The position numbers were made by a program, and so were the translations under genes. Shown one piece after another: positions 35,101-42,360 of a stretch of 64,000 bases of DNA. The stretch is from Streptomyces lavendulae subsp. lavendulae. GTDB lineage: Bacteria; Actinomycetota; Actinomycetes; Streptomycetales; Streptomycetaceae. Location of the stretch: NCBI RefSeq assembly GCF_002803845.1, contig NZ_CP024985.1:3100001-3164000 (forward strand), read 5' to 3'. Under the pieces are notes generated by a model. It worked only from the letters and a program-made list of their open reading frames with translations, did no database searches and was not told the origin of the DNA. Position 1 is the stretch's first letter. Each line of letters opens with the position of its first letter.

Positions 35101-35479
35101 GGATGCGGGGCAGCGCGGCGGCGCCGGGCACCCGGACCGGCACTCCGCCCCCGACCGGGATCTCCGCGTCCGGATCGTCCTCGGCGCCGTACCGCGCCCC
35201 GGCGGCGTAGAGCCTGACCGGGTCCTCGGCCTCCGGCTCCTCCCGGCGCGGAGGCGGGGGCGGCCGCTCCCCCGGCGGCTGCGCTCCCCGCTCCCGCGGG
35301 TCCACCGGGGCCCGGTCCGGACCGGCGGGGACGGGCCGGGCACGGCTGCGGGTACGGGCGGCCAGCCAGAGGGCGTCGGCCAGTTCCCCGGCGGACGGAT
35401 CGAGCCCGGCGGCCCGCAGCAGCCCGGCCAGGGCGCGGATGTCGGGGTCCACGGGCCCCGGGTCGGCGGAGGCGGCCAC
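32126..35479 (-). CDS. SAV_2336-type vWA-TPR protein of a vWA-MoxR-VMAP system
   Basis: The 1117-residue protein begins with a short helical domain (about 12-42), then a Pro/Arg/Glu-rich linker (45-90), a conserved basic region, and a von Willebrand A-like domain with the MIDAS motif D185-A-S187-P-S189 (VRLVMDASPSMAVWQEMFEE) and a second metal loop SDCTGPVWRE. Further domains follow (about 300-560; GHWYEFVPGVQDVLL). From about 600 it is a long array of TPR-like helical repeats. vWA proteins of this type work with MoxR ATPases, which remodel or deliver partners. GTG 35479 (GAGGTGAG upstream) lies six bases after the MoxR stop. The domain order matches the SAV_2336 family. Confidence 0.85.
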   Translation of the reverse strand: MAASADPGPVDPDIRALAGLLRAAGLDPSAGELADALWLAARTRSRARPVPAGPDRAPVDPRERGAQPPGERPPPPPRREEPEAEDPVRLYAAGARYGAEDDPDAEIPVGGGVPVRVPGAAALPRILDIQRALRALQRHRPPGRPVRTVLDEAATAEASARAPGLVIPVLRPETRREATVRLVMDASPSMAVWQEMFEELRSVCERLGAFRDVQAHYLHRLADGTAAVGRGPSPATALRSGDQLRDPTGRALTMVVSDCTGPVWREGEAQRLLHRWAECTPCVIVQPLPQRLWSRSWLPTERGVLEHAEGGGEAVGGGLKLRFRPDRPPRPGQPTGGLTVPVLPPHAAALGAWARLVAGLGTGPVPAEVGRVLARHPAAPVPLPRTARPPRELVRRFRASAAPGAVQLAVYLAAAPLTLPVMRLVQRTMLPDSEPSDLAEVLLGGLLRRSGEPPGHWYEFVPGVQDVLLGPLGRDEAALVLKHCSEYVRAHFGRGVRDFPALAVSQLTGVPPDGPADDLGRVPAGRLPQAFAHVSAKVVRRYLPGPPEDDPDAAPVPEPDPSAPAGRAPGLRAARDRLADGDARALHEAAALLRRAVAAPAGPEDPPEEAETELAGTLLRLWAVQRDPELLDEAERALTALGSPPARAARGRVLYERALAAVPDPELLAAADREFAAAGAAAGPALRRDCAVRRAQTLIRLGALRDDPGPLYEARSALEALTGPDAAPGGGPHPALALALGRVLLALLPRTPDPAERTALAERAAAHLSRGLTALLAEQAATTAPDTGTAAGEGLPAESPAARTARVRVELAEALRYLPARLEEAAGQLARALDGAATEPEARLAALLCLARVHRARSARDADPAALEEASEAYGRARRLLPRDGEAFAGLLAEWGDVLLDRARAAGGRRFASTAVRVLRESRSAVPQSDPGAAHRLLRLATGLRLRHAYEGDLVDLREAEYLLELAVRQSHHPLERARAWRDHGDVQQEIHAHTRTVDRLDRAADSYRRAWRAALEADPDERHDTALQLAARVQELRGDVLERLARPRAALDAYRAALELRRRLDPARAEAAEADTVECEAMAGAVEAGEAEPGPSGAPRSAAALTERIRALEEGL

Positions 35480-35485
35480 GGGCCC

Positions 35486-36499
35486 TCACCTCGGACGGTC
35501 GAGGCGCTGGATGAGCAGGTCGGCGAGGTCCTCCCGGGTGGGCGGGGCGGCGTAGTGCGTCAGGTAGATGGCGTTGAGCAGCTGGTCGGCGGCGACGAGC
35601 TCGGAGCGCGAGCGGCTGAGGAACTCCCGGATCAGGTCGGCGCCCAGCCGGGCGGCCTCCTCCCCCAGGTGCGCCCGGACCATGGTGGCCAGCCGCTTCT
35701 CCCCCGGCTGCCCCAGCTTGAGCTGGATGCACCGGCGCAGCAGGGCCGCCGGGAAGTCCCGTTCGCCGTTGCTGGTCAGGATGATGAACGGGAAGGCCCG
35801 GCAGCGCACCCGCCCGTCCCGGACGGTCACCTTCGCCCCGTCGTCGGTGAGCACCCGCACCTCCGGCTCGGAGTCGGCGACCCGTTCCAGTTCCGGAAGG
35901 GTGAACTCGCCTTCCTCCAGTACGTTCAGGAGGTCGTTGGGCAGGTCTATGTCGCTCTTGTCCAGCTCGTCGATCAGCAGGACGCGCGGCCGCTCGGTGG
36001 GCAGCAGCGCCGTCCCCAGCGGCCCGAGCCGGATGTACTTCCCGATCCCCCCGGCCCCGGCCCCGCCGCCGCCCCCGCTCGCGGCGATCTGCACGTCCTG
36101 GAGCCGGGCGAGGGCGTCGTAGCGGTACAGCCCTTCCTGGAGCACGGTCCGCGACACCACGGGCCAGCGCAGCACCCGGCCGAGCTTCAGCTCGTGGGCG
36201 ACGGCGTGCGCGAGGGTGGACTTCCCGGTGCCGGGGTAGCCGGTGACCAGCAGCGGCCTGCGCAGGTAGAGGGCCGCGTTGACGGCCTCCAGCTCCTCCG
36301 GCTCGGGCCGGTGCAGTTCGGCGGCCTGCCGGTGGGCTCCCAGGCGGCGCGCCACGTTGCCGTCGGCGGTGGCGGCCGCCCCGCCCGGCGGTTCGACGGG
36401 GCCGCCGTCGAAGTCCCGCCACGGCGGCGGATCGGGCAGTGCCGCGATCCCGTCGTGGGGTTCGCCCACGCCCCGGTAGATGAGCCATTCGTCGTTCAC
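35486..36499 (-). CDS. MoxR-family AAA+ ATPase
   Basis: The 337-residue AAA+ protein has Walker A GYPGTGKST (87-95), Walker B VLLIDELDK (173-181), sensor 1 in FIILTSNGERDFP, and an Arg-finger-like LLRRCIQLKL. This is the MoxR branch, usually encoded next to vWA proteins and acting as a chaperone-like unfoldase or metal/complex loader. The N-terminal 60 residues are specific to this family (DEWLIYRGVGEP). The start GTG 36499 has GGAGGGG just upstream. The gene is followed after six bases by the vWA gene and preceded (85-base gap) by the VMAP gene. Confidence 0.93.
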   Translation of the reverse strand: MNDEWLIYRGVGEPHDGIAALPDPPPWRDFDGGPVEPPGGAAATADGNVARRLGAHRQAAELHRPEPEELEAVNAALYLRRPLLVTGYPGTGKSTLAHAVAHELKLGRVLRWPVVSRTVLQEGLYRYDALARLQDVQIAASGGGGGAGAGGIGKYIRLGPLGTALLPTERPRVLLIDELDKSDIDLPNDLLNVLEEGEFTLPELERVADSEPEVRVLTDDGAKVTVRDGRVRCRAFPFIILTSNGERDFPAALLRRCIQLKLGQPGEKRLATMVRAHLGEEAARLGADLIREFLSRSRSELVAADQLLNAIYLTHYAAPPTREDLADLLIQRLDRPR

Positions 36500-36584
36500 G
36501 GCCGTCCCCTCCCACGCAACGCGACTCGCCCGCACCGGCTCCCGCCCGGCCGGCGCCCCTCCCGCCGGCCACCGGCCCGCCGGT

Positions 36585-38693
36585 TCACAGATCCCCCTGC
36601 AACGGCTCGTCCTCCGGCAGGGCCCGCGCCGGGTCCTCCCATACGAGGGCCAGCCCGGCCGCCCAGTAGGCGTCGGGATCCGCCCCGTACGCCCGCCCGC
36701 GCAGCGCCTGGACGCGCAGCGGCAGCACCGCGCCCCGCCCCGCCTCGGCCAGTTCCTCCCGGACGCCCCGGTGGTAGGGCGCGCAGGACGCCCCGGGGTC
36801 GGCCGGGGGCCGTCGGCACACGACCACCCCGTAGCCCGCGTCCCGCAGGACGTGCAGCGCGCCCAGGGTGGGTTCGGCGGCCGGCGCCCGGCAGAGCACC
36901 GGGACGGTGTTGTCGGCCAGCCCGGCCGGCCACTCCGGAGAGGGGCTGCGGGGGCGCCCCCGGGAGCAGTCGGCGCGCTGGTCCAGGAGCGGGCCGGCCT
37001 GTACGCGGGTCCAGCGCGGGCCGGCCGCCTCCCCGGCCCCGGCCGGGGGGAGGCGGAAGACCACGGGCCGCTGCACGCCGACCGGCACCCCGCCGGACAC
37101 CGTCCAGGCGTCCACCGCGAGCCCGAACAGCTCGGGGGCCGCCGCGACTTCGAGGAGCGCGGCCGATTCGTGCGTGTCGCACCGGCGGAAGCCCTCGGCG
37201 AGCGGGGCCCGCAGTGCCTCCGGCAGCGCGGCGAGGGTCTCCCGTACGCCCGCGTCCACCGGGGTGACCCGGCCGGGGCGGGCCGGTCCGGCGAGCACCG
37301 AGACCCGCCAGTCGTAGACGTCCTCCCAGCCGTGCGCCCACACCTCCAGCAGCACCGAGGGCCCGGTGGGCAGTCCCCGGTCCCGGCGGACCGGTCCGTG
37401 CGCCGCCCGGCCCACGGCGGCGCGCCTGCGCTGCTCCCGCTCGGCCAGGCCGCGCTCGTGGCGCTCGCCGAGCTCGCGGCGCAGCGGGCGCCACAGCCGT
37501 TCCGCGGTGGCGCGGACCCAGTCCCACAGTTCCTCGTCGGCCCCCGGCGCCGGGGGTTCGCGGTGGTCGGCCACGCTCACGTCGGTGGCGTACCGGAGCA
37601 TCGCGGCGGCCTCGCCGCCCGCGCCCGGCGGGTCGTGGAGCAGCCCGAGCCCGTCGCGCCAGCTGAGCGGGGCGGGCAGGGCGGTGTCCGGTTCCTCGCC
37701 GCGGGCCTGCTCGGCCAGCTCGCGGACGGCCTCCGAGGAGCCGGGGGGCGGGAGTTCGGCGAGCAGTCCGCACAGGGTGGTGCGTTCGCCGGGGGTGAGC
37801 CGCCCGCGTCCGCCGTAGCGGTCCCCGTCCGCGGCGGCGAGCTCGTCGTGTACGTCGGTCCAGGTCCGGCGGCTGTCGAGGTCGCTGACGTGGCGGTCGT
37901 AGTGGTAGAGGTCGTGGGCCTGCATGACCCTGCGGTACAGGCCGGTCTGCCCGGTCGCGGCCATCGGCAGGGTCCGCAGCTGTGCCACGGACACGGCGAG
38001 TCCGCCCCCGCCGCCGTGGCGCCGGGCCTTGACCACGCCGACGACCTCTCCGCGCGCCAGGTCCACCACGGGCCCGCCGGACATGCCGGCCTCGATCTCG
38101 TCCTCGTCGCCGAGGCGGATCGCGGCGCCGCCCGCCGCGGTGCCGCGCAGGCGGGTGGTGCGGCCGGTGATCTCGCGGATGCCGAGTTCCTCGGTGCAGC
38201 CGAAGTACGCGGCCTCCTCCAGCCGGGGTCCGGCCCGGTCGGTCAGCCACACGCAGGCGTGGGAGATCGGCGAGAGCACCCGTACGAGCGCCAGGTCGGG
38301 CAGGTCCCACAGGGCGCGCCGGCCGGGCCGGCGCTCCTCCAGCCGTTCGGGCAGGACGCACTCCACGCGCCCGGTGACCGTCCCGATGCCCGCGTCGGCC
38401 CGGGAGCCCGGGGGGCCGGAGCCCGTTCCCGGACCGGGTCCGGAGGAGAAGCTGATGCCGACCTCACGCCCCGCCAGACGCATCGCAGCACCCCCTTCAC
38501 CGACCACGTGCGCGCACGTCAGGACCCAGCCGGGGGCGATGAAGAAGCCGCTCCCCCACGTGGGTCCGGTCCAGTCGTTGCCGGGGTTGTCATACCCGCC
38601 CGGGGGCGCGTGGACGCGTACCGTGGCGGCCCGGACCAAGGGCTCCAGGAGCTCGAAGGCGCGCGCGGGCCCGGCCGTGCGCCCATCAGGCAT
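36585..38693 (-). CDS. VMAP-type protein with N-terminal trypsin-like serine protease
   Basis: The 702-residue protein opens with an S1 trypsin-like domain (about 20-245) with an intact triad: His62 in TCAHVV, Asp133 in LPDLALV, Ser205 in GMSGGP. After this lies a short helical domain with LYHYDRHVSDLDSRRTWTDV (about 255-330), a second helical domain (about 340-430), and a C-terminal alpha/beta domain (about 440-702) typical of the vWA-MoxR-associated protein (VMAP). VMAPs are thought to couple the MoxR/vWA pair to effectors; here the effector would be the protease. There is no signal peptide, so it should act in the cytoplasm. It is the first gene of the cassette. Confidence 0.86.
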   Translation of the reverse strand: MPDGRTAGPARAFELLEPLVRAATVRVHAPPGGYDNPGNDWTGPTWGSGFFIAPGWVLTCAHVVGEGGAAMRLAGREVGISFSSGPGPGTGSGPPGSRADAGIGTVTGRVECVLPERLEERRPGRRALWDLPDLALVRVLSPISHACVWLTDRAGPRLEEAAYFGCTEELGIREITGRTTRLRGTAAGGAAIRLGDEDEIEAGMSGGPVVDLARGEVVGVVKARRHGGGGGLAVSVAQLRTLPMAATGQTGLYRRVMQAHDLYHYDRHVSDLDSRRTWTDVHDELAAADGDRYGGRGRLTPGERTTLCGLLAELPPPGSSEAVRELAEQARGEEPDTALPAPLSWRDGLGLLHDPPGAGGEAAAMLRYATDVSVADHREPPAPGADEELWDWVRATAERLWRPLRRELGERHERGLAEREQRRRAAVGRAAHGPVRRDRGLPTGPSVLLEVWAHGWEDVYDWRVSVLAGPARPGRVTPVDAGVRETLAALPEALRAPLAEGFRRCDTHESAALLEVAAAPELFGLAVDAWTVSGGVPVGVQRPVVFRLPPAGAGEAAGPRWTRVQAGPLLDQRADCSRGRPRSPSPEWPAGLADNTVPVLCRAPAAEPTLGALHVLRDAGYGVVVCRRPPADPGASCAPYHRGVREELAEAGRGAVLPLRVQALRGRAYGADPDAYWAAGLALVWEDPARALPEDEPLQGDL

Positions 38694-38829
38694 CCCTCGA
38701 CCCCCGTCCCCCGCTCGCCCCACCGGGACCTCCACGCTAGCGCCGCGGCGGGGAGGGCGGGAGGTGTCGCCGCGACCCGGCTTATCCTGGCGGGAAACAC
38801 CCCCATCACCACACAGCACGGAGCCCGAC

Positions 38830-39015
38830 TTGTACTTCACCGATCGCGGCATCGAGGAGCTGGAGAAGCGGCGCGGCGAGGAGGAGGTCACCTTCGAGTG
38901 GCTGGCCGAGCAGCTGCGCACGTTCGTCGACCTGAACCCGGACTTCGAGGTCCCGGTGGAACGCCTGGCGACCTGGCTGGCCCGCCTGGACGACGAGGAC
39001 GAGGACGAGGAGTAG
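38830..39015 (+). CDS. DUF6104 family small acidic protein
   Basis: The 61-residue protein starts at TTG 38830: YFTDRGIEELEKRRGEEEVT is a conserved Streptomyces block, followed by FEWLAEQLRTFVDLNPDFEV and an acidic tail DDEDEDEE. It matches DUF6104, soluble and of unknown function. The TTG start has only a poor GGAG-like site; no ATG or GTG in frame fits. It is divergent from the trypsin-VMAP gene (136-base gap) and ends before a strong palindromic terminator shared with sodN. Confidence 0.85.
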   Translation: MYFTDRGIEELEKRRGEEEVTFEWLAEQLRTFVDLNPDFEVPVERLATWLARLDDEDEDEE

Positions 39016-39054
39016 CCGCGGGGAGGGCGCGGACCTGGACTGGTCCGCGCCGCA

Positions 39055-39120
39055 CCGTCCCCCGTACGACCGAGGGGCCCGACCGCGTGCGGTCGGGCCC
39101 CTCGGTCGTACGGGGGACGG
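39055..39120. terminator. Bidirectional terminator, perfect 32-bp palindrome
   Basis: Bases 39055-39086 are the exact reverse complement of 39089-39120 around a two-base GT loop. It lies 39 bases after the DUF6104 stop and 12 bases after the sodN stop, so it can end both convergent transcripts. It is an exceptionally long perfect stem. Confidence 0.92.
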
Positions 39121-39132
39121 GCTGGGCCTGGA

Positions 39133-39528
39133 TCAGGCGGCCTTGGTCTCCCAGAAGATGCGGTCGATCTCGGCGATGAGCTCCAGGGCCTTCGCGCCGG
39201 TCGCCGGGTCGTTCGACGCCTTGGCGGCCGAGAGGGCCTTCAGGGTGTCGTTGACCAGGGTGTGCAGCTGGGGGTACTTCTCGAAGTGCGGGGGCTTGAA
39301 GTAGTCGCTCCAGAGCACCGACACGTGGTGCTTCGCGAGCTCGGCGCGCTGCTCCTTGATGGTGATGGCGCGGGCGCGGAAGTCGGCGTCCTCGTTGGCC
39401 TGGTACTTCTCCTGGACGGCCTTGACGGACTCGGCCTCGATGCGGGCCTGGGCCGGGTCGTACACACCGCAGGGCAGGTCGCAGTGGGCGGAGACCTTCA
39501 CCTTGGGGGCGAAGAAGCGGGAAAGCAT
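39133..39528 (-). CDS. sodN: Nickel superoxide dismutase
   Basis: The 131-residue enzyme converts superoxide to oxygen and hydrogen peroxide. It has a 14-residue N-terminal propeptide, then the nickel hook HCDLPCGVYDP. After cleavage by SodX the ligands become His1, Cys2 and Cys6, with Tyr9 at the active site. The rest is a helical bundle (ITIKEQRAELAKHHVSVLWS). Length and sequence match SodN of other streptomycetes. It is divergent from its maturation protease sodX. In S. coelicolor sodN is induced by nickel and opposed by the small RNA s-SodF; I cannot confirm that here. Confidence 0.97.
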   Translation of the reverse strand: MLSRFFAPKVKVSAHCDLPCGVYDPAQARIEAESVKAVQEKYQANEDADFRARAITIKEQRAELAKHHVSVLWSDYFKPPHFEKYPQLHTLVNDTLKALSAAKASNDPATGAKALELIAEIDRIFWETKAA

Positions 39529-39701
39529 TGGAGTGGGTCCTCCTCGTGATCGTCTTCTCAAGGGTGGAGATTACTCGCTGAGAAAGCGGAAATCGCTGGC
39601 GCCCCCATGGGCTTAGGACAAAAGTCCAGGGGCGGTCGAGGAGTGGTGAGCGAACGTACGGGACCGTACGGCAGCATGCGGGGAGGACGAGGAGGCCGGA
39701 C

Positions 39702-40121
39702 ATGACGGAGAACAGGCGCACACGGGGGCGCATCGGCATCACCGAGGTGACGGGCCCGTCGATGGCCCCGACCCTGGCGGACGGGGACCGGCTGGTGGTC
39801 CGGTACGAGGCGCTGGTCCGGCCGGGTGACGTGGTGGTCTTCCGCCATCCGCTGCAGCAGGACCTGCTGGTGGTGAAGCGGGCGGCCGAGCGCCGGCCGG
39901 GCGGCTGGTGGATGCTCGGCGACAACCCGTTCAACGAGACCGGGGACAGCACCGACTACGGCGCGGTCCCCGAGGAGCTGGTGCTGGCGGTGGCCCGGCT
40001 GCGCCTGCGGCCGCGCCCGGGCGGTCAGCGTTCGCTGAGGGCGTGGCTGTCCTGGGCGGCCTCGGCGGTGCGGCCGATGCGCGCGGACTCCTCGGCCTCC
40101 AGCCGCTTGCGGGCGCGGTAG
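39702..40121 (+). CDS. sodX: Nickel-type superoxide dismutase maturation protease
   Basis: The 139-residue S26 (signal-peptidase-like) protease has catalytic Ser20 in VTGPSMAPTL and the general base Lys59 in LLVVKRAAER, followed by the LGDNPFNETGDSTDYG box that is typical of the family. It removes the SodN propeptide so that the N-terminal His can bind nickel. There is no membrane anchor. The last 30 residues (LSWAASAVRPMRADSSASSR...) match those of other SodX proteins, so the real stop is 40121. This means a 97-base tail-to-tail overlap with the convergent CGNR gene. Confidence 0.93.
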   Translation: MTENRRTRGRIGITEVTGPSMAPTLADGDRLVVRYEALVRPGDVVVFRHPLQQDLLVVKRAAERRPGGWWMLGDNPFNETGDSTDYGAVPEELVLAVARLRLRPRPGGQRSLRAWLSWAASAVRPMRADSSASSRLRAR

Positions 40122-40654
40122 GCGGCGACGTTGGCGCGGGTGGCGCAGCGGTCGGAGCAGTAGCGCCGGGAGCGGTTGGTGGAGGTGTCGAGGTAGGCGT
40201 TGCGGCAGGGCGGCGCCTGGCACAGGCCCAGGCGGTCGGGGCCGTGCTCGGTGAGGGCGAAGGCCAGGCCCATCGCGGCCATGGCGGCGTAGCCGGCGGA
40301 GGCGTTGGAGGGGTGCTCGGCGAGGTGGATGTGCCAGTCGGGGCGGCCGTCGGGGCCGACCAGCTCGTGGCCGGAGACCTGGGGGCTGACGGGGAACTCC
40401 ATGAGGAGGGAGTTCAGCAGGTCGACGGCGAGGACGTGGTCGCCGCCGTCGGCGGCCTCGAAGACGGCGCGCAGCCGGCCGCGCACGTTGCGGAAGCGCG
40501 TGACGTCGGTGTCGGCGACCCGGCGGGCCATCTGCACGCTGGCCCCGAAGAGGGCGCGGACGTCGTCCACCGAGGTGAGCGCGTCCTTGTTGCGGGCCGG
40601 CTCCTCGGTGTTGACCAGGCGCACGGCATAGTCCGAGTAATGGGCCAGTTCCAC
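40025..40654 (-). CDS. CGNR zinc-finger protein (ABATE domain), putative regulator
   Basis: The 209-residue protein has an N-terminal ABATE-type domain (about 1-140; VNTEEPARNKDALTSVDDVR, DWHIHLAEHP) and a C-terminal CGNR zinc finger with CQAPPCRNAYLDTS and RRYCSDRCATRANVAAYRAR (about 150-190), with four Cys ligands. Such proteins are presumed DNA-binding regulators. The GTG at 40654 lies seven bases after AAGGA. The end overlaps the tail of sodX on the other strand. It is divergent from a methyltransferase gene with 91 bases between the starts. Confidence 0.92.
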   Translation of the reverse strand: MELAHYSDYAVRLVNTEEPARNKDALTSVDDVRALFGASVQMARRVADTDVTRFRNVRGRLRAVFEAADGGDHVLAVDLLNSLLMEFPVSPQVSGHELVGPDGRPDWHIHLAEHPSNASAGYAAMAAMGLAFALTEHGPDRLGLCQAPPCRNAYLDTSTNRSRRYCSDRCATRANVAAYRARKRLEAEESARIGRTAEAAQDSHALSER

Positions 40655-40745
40655 TTGTAGTCCTTACGGATGCGGATTAGTGTCAGCAGCGGCCGAGGTA
40701 ACGGCTGGTACTGGTTCGAGGGTATTACGTACGGAGGGGTTCTCG

Positions 40746-41516
40746 ATGACGGATACGGCGACCGGGTCGTTCGGTACGGACTGGCAGGCATGGCAGGACA
40801 GCTGGGACCGCCAGCAGGAGTGGTACATGCCCGACCGCGAGGAACGGTTCCGGGTCATGCTGGACATGGTGGAAGCACTGGTCGGCCCCGCCCCCCGGGT
40901 ACTGGATCTCGCGTGCGGTACGGGAAGTATCACGGACAGGCTCCTCAAGCGGTTCCCGGAAGCCACCAGTACGGGGCTGGATCTCGACCCCGCGCTTCTG
41001 ACGATCGCCCGGGGCCACTTCGCGGGCGACGACCGGGTCACCTTCGTCACCGCCGACCTCAAGGACCCCGACTGGCCCGCGGCCCTCCCGTACGCGTCCT
41101 ACGACGCGGTCCTGACCGCGACCGCGCTGCACTGGCTGCCCAGCGCCGACCTGGCCGTCCTCTACGGGCGGATCGCCCCGCTGGTCCGCCCGGGCGGGGT
41201 CTTCATGAACGCCGACCACATGCCCGACCCCGCCACCCCGCGCATCGACGCCGCCGAGCACGCCCACCGGCACGCCGGCATGGACCGGGCCCGCGCCCTG
41301 GGCGTCCCGGACTGGCGCGAATGGTGGGCCCTGGCCGCGGCCGACCCGGTCCTGGCGGAGCCCACGGCGGCCCGGTTCGAGATCTACGGGGAGCACGCGG
41401 ACGGCGACACCCCGGACGAGGCCTGGCACGCCCGGACCCTGCGTGCGGCCGGCTTCGCCGAGGCCCGCTCGGTCTGGCGCTCCCCCTCGGACGCACTGGT
41501 CCTGGGCCTGAAGTAG
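40746..41516 (+). CDS. Class I SAM-dependent methyltransferase
   Basis: The 256-residue protein has the Rossmann SAM-binding motifs: I VLDLACGTGSITDRL (about 53-67), II LDLDPALL, post-II VTADLKDPDWP, and the loop LTATALHWLP. The substrate is unknown. ATG 40746 is chosen because GGAGGGG is six bases upstream. It is divergent from the CGNR gene, with which it may share a regulatory region, and it ends before a hairpin shared with the amino acid transporter operon. Confidence 0.9.
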   Translation: MTDTATGSFGTDWQAWQDSWDRQQEWYMPDREERFRVMLDMVEALVGPAPRVLDLACGTGSITDRLLKRFPEATSTGLDLDPALLTIARGHFAGDDRVTFVTADLKDPDWPAALPYASYDAVLTATALHWLPSADLAVLYGRIAPLVRPGGVFMNADHMPDPATPRIDAAEHAHRHAGMDRARALGVPDWREWWALAAADPVLAEPTAARFEIYGEHADGDTPDEAWHARTLRAAGFAEARSVWRSPSDALVLGLK

Positions 41517-41545
41517 GACTTCACCGAGGCGCCCGGGCACGGCGA

Positions 41546-41576
41546 AGGGGCGGTACGGGAATCCCGTACCGCCCCT
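41546..41576. terminator. Bidirectional hairpin terminator
   Basis: AGGGGCGGTACGGG (41546-41559) pairs perfectly with CCCGTACCGCCCCT (41563-41576) around AAT. It lies between the convergent methyltransferase gene and the transporter ATPase gene. Confidence 0.88.
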
Positions 41577-41592
41577 CACGCGCGTACCGCGG

Positions 41593-42360
41593 TTACAGCA
41601 CCTTGGACAGGAACGCCTTGGTGCGGTCGTGCTGCGGGTTGCCCAGGACCTCGCGCGGGTGGCCGGACTCGACCACGACGCCGCCGTCCATGAAGACGAG
41701 GTTGTCGCCGACCTCGCGGGCGAAGCCCATCTCGTGGGTCACCACGATCATGGTCATGCCCGATTCGGCCAGGTCGCGCATGACGTCGAGGACGTCGCCG
41801 ACCAGCTCCGGGTCGAGCGCCGAGGTGGGCTCGTCGAAGAGCATCAGCTTCGGCTCCATGGCCAGCGCGCGGGCGATCGCCACGCGCTGCTGCTGGCCGC
41901 CGGAGAGCTGGGTCGGGTAGTTCCCGCCCTTGTCGCCGAGGCCGACGCGGTCCAGGAGCTTGATCGCCCGCTCGCGGGCCACTGCCTTGGACTCGCCCTT
42001 GACCATGACCGGGGCTTCCATGACGTTCTCTATGGCCGTCATGTGCGGGAAGAGGTTGAAGCGCTGGAAGACCATGCCGATGTCCCGGCGCTGGGCCGCG
42101 ACCTCGCTGTCCTTCAGCTCGTAGAGCTTGTCGCCCTTCTGCTTGTACCCGACCAGCTGGCCGTCGACCGAGAGCCGGCCGGCGTTGATGCGCTCCAGGT
42201 GGTTGATGCACCGCAGGAAGGTGGACTTGCCGGAGCCGGACGGGCCGACCAGGCAGAAGACCTCGCGGGGGGCGACTTCCAGGTCGATGCCCCGCAGGAT
42301 GTGGGCGGCGCCGTACGACTTGTGGACGCCTTCGGCCTTGACCATCGGCTGGGCGGTCAC
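41593..42360 (-). CDS. Polar amino acid (glutamate-type) ABC transporter ATPase
   Basis: The 255-residue ATPase has Walker [11 protein letters not shown]-loop [10 protein letters not shown], signature [15 protein letters not shown], Walker [14 protein letters not shown] and the H-switch VVTHEMGF. It belongs to the PAAT (glutamate/glutamine/arginine) family. The GTG start overlaps the permease stop by four bases (GTGA); an internal ATG five codons later is an alternative. It powers uptake through the adjacent permease and binding protein. A long [14 protein letters not shown] insert is ordinary for actinobacterial members. Confidence 0.95.
   Translation of the reverse strand: MTAQPMVKAEGVHKSYGAAHILRGIDLEVAPREVFCLVGPSGSGKSTFLRCINHLERINAGRLSVDGQLVGYKQKGDKLYELKDSEVAAQRRDIGMVFQRFNLFPHMTAIENVMEAPVMVKGESKAVARERAIKLLDRVGLGDKGGNYPTQLSGGQQQRVAIARALAMEPKLMLFDEPTSALDPELVGDVLDVMRDLAESGMTMIVVTHEMGFAREVGDNLVFMDGGVVVESGHPREVLGNPQHDRTKAFLSKVL

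Noticed and set aside
32898..36572. A 1224-codon minus-strand frame across the vWA and MoxR genes
   Set aside because: It is the out-of-phase shadow of those two genes; the vWA and MoxR motifs are in the other frames.
38830..39015. The small DUF6104 protein as a second FxSxx-COOH peptide
   Set aside because: It ends in an acidic run (DDEDEDEE) and lacks F-x-S-x-x at the C-terminus; it is on the other strand from the Fxs genes.
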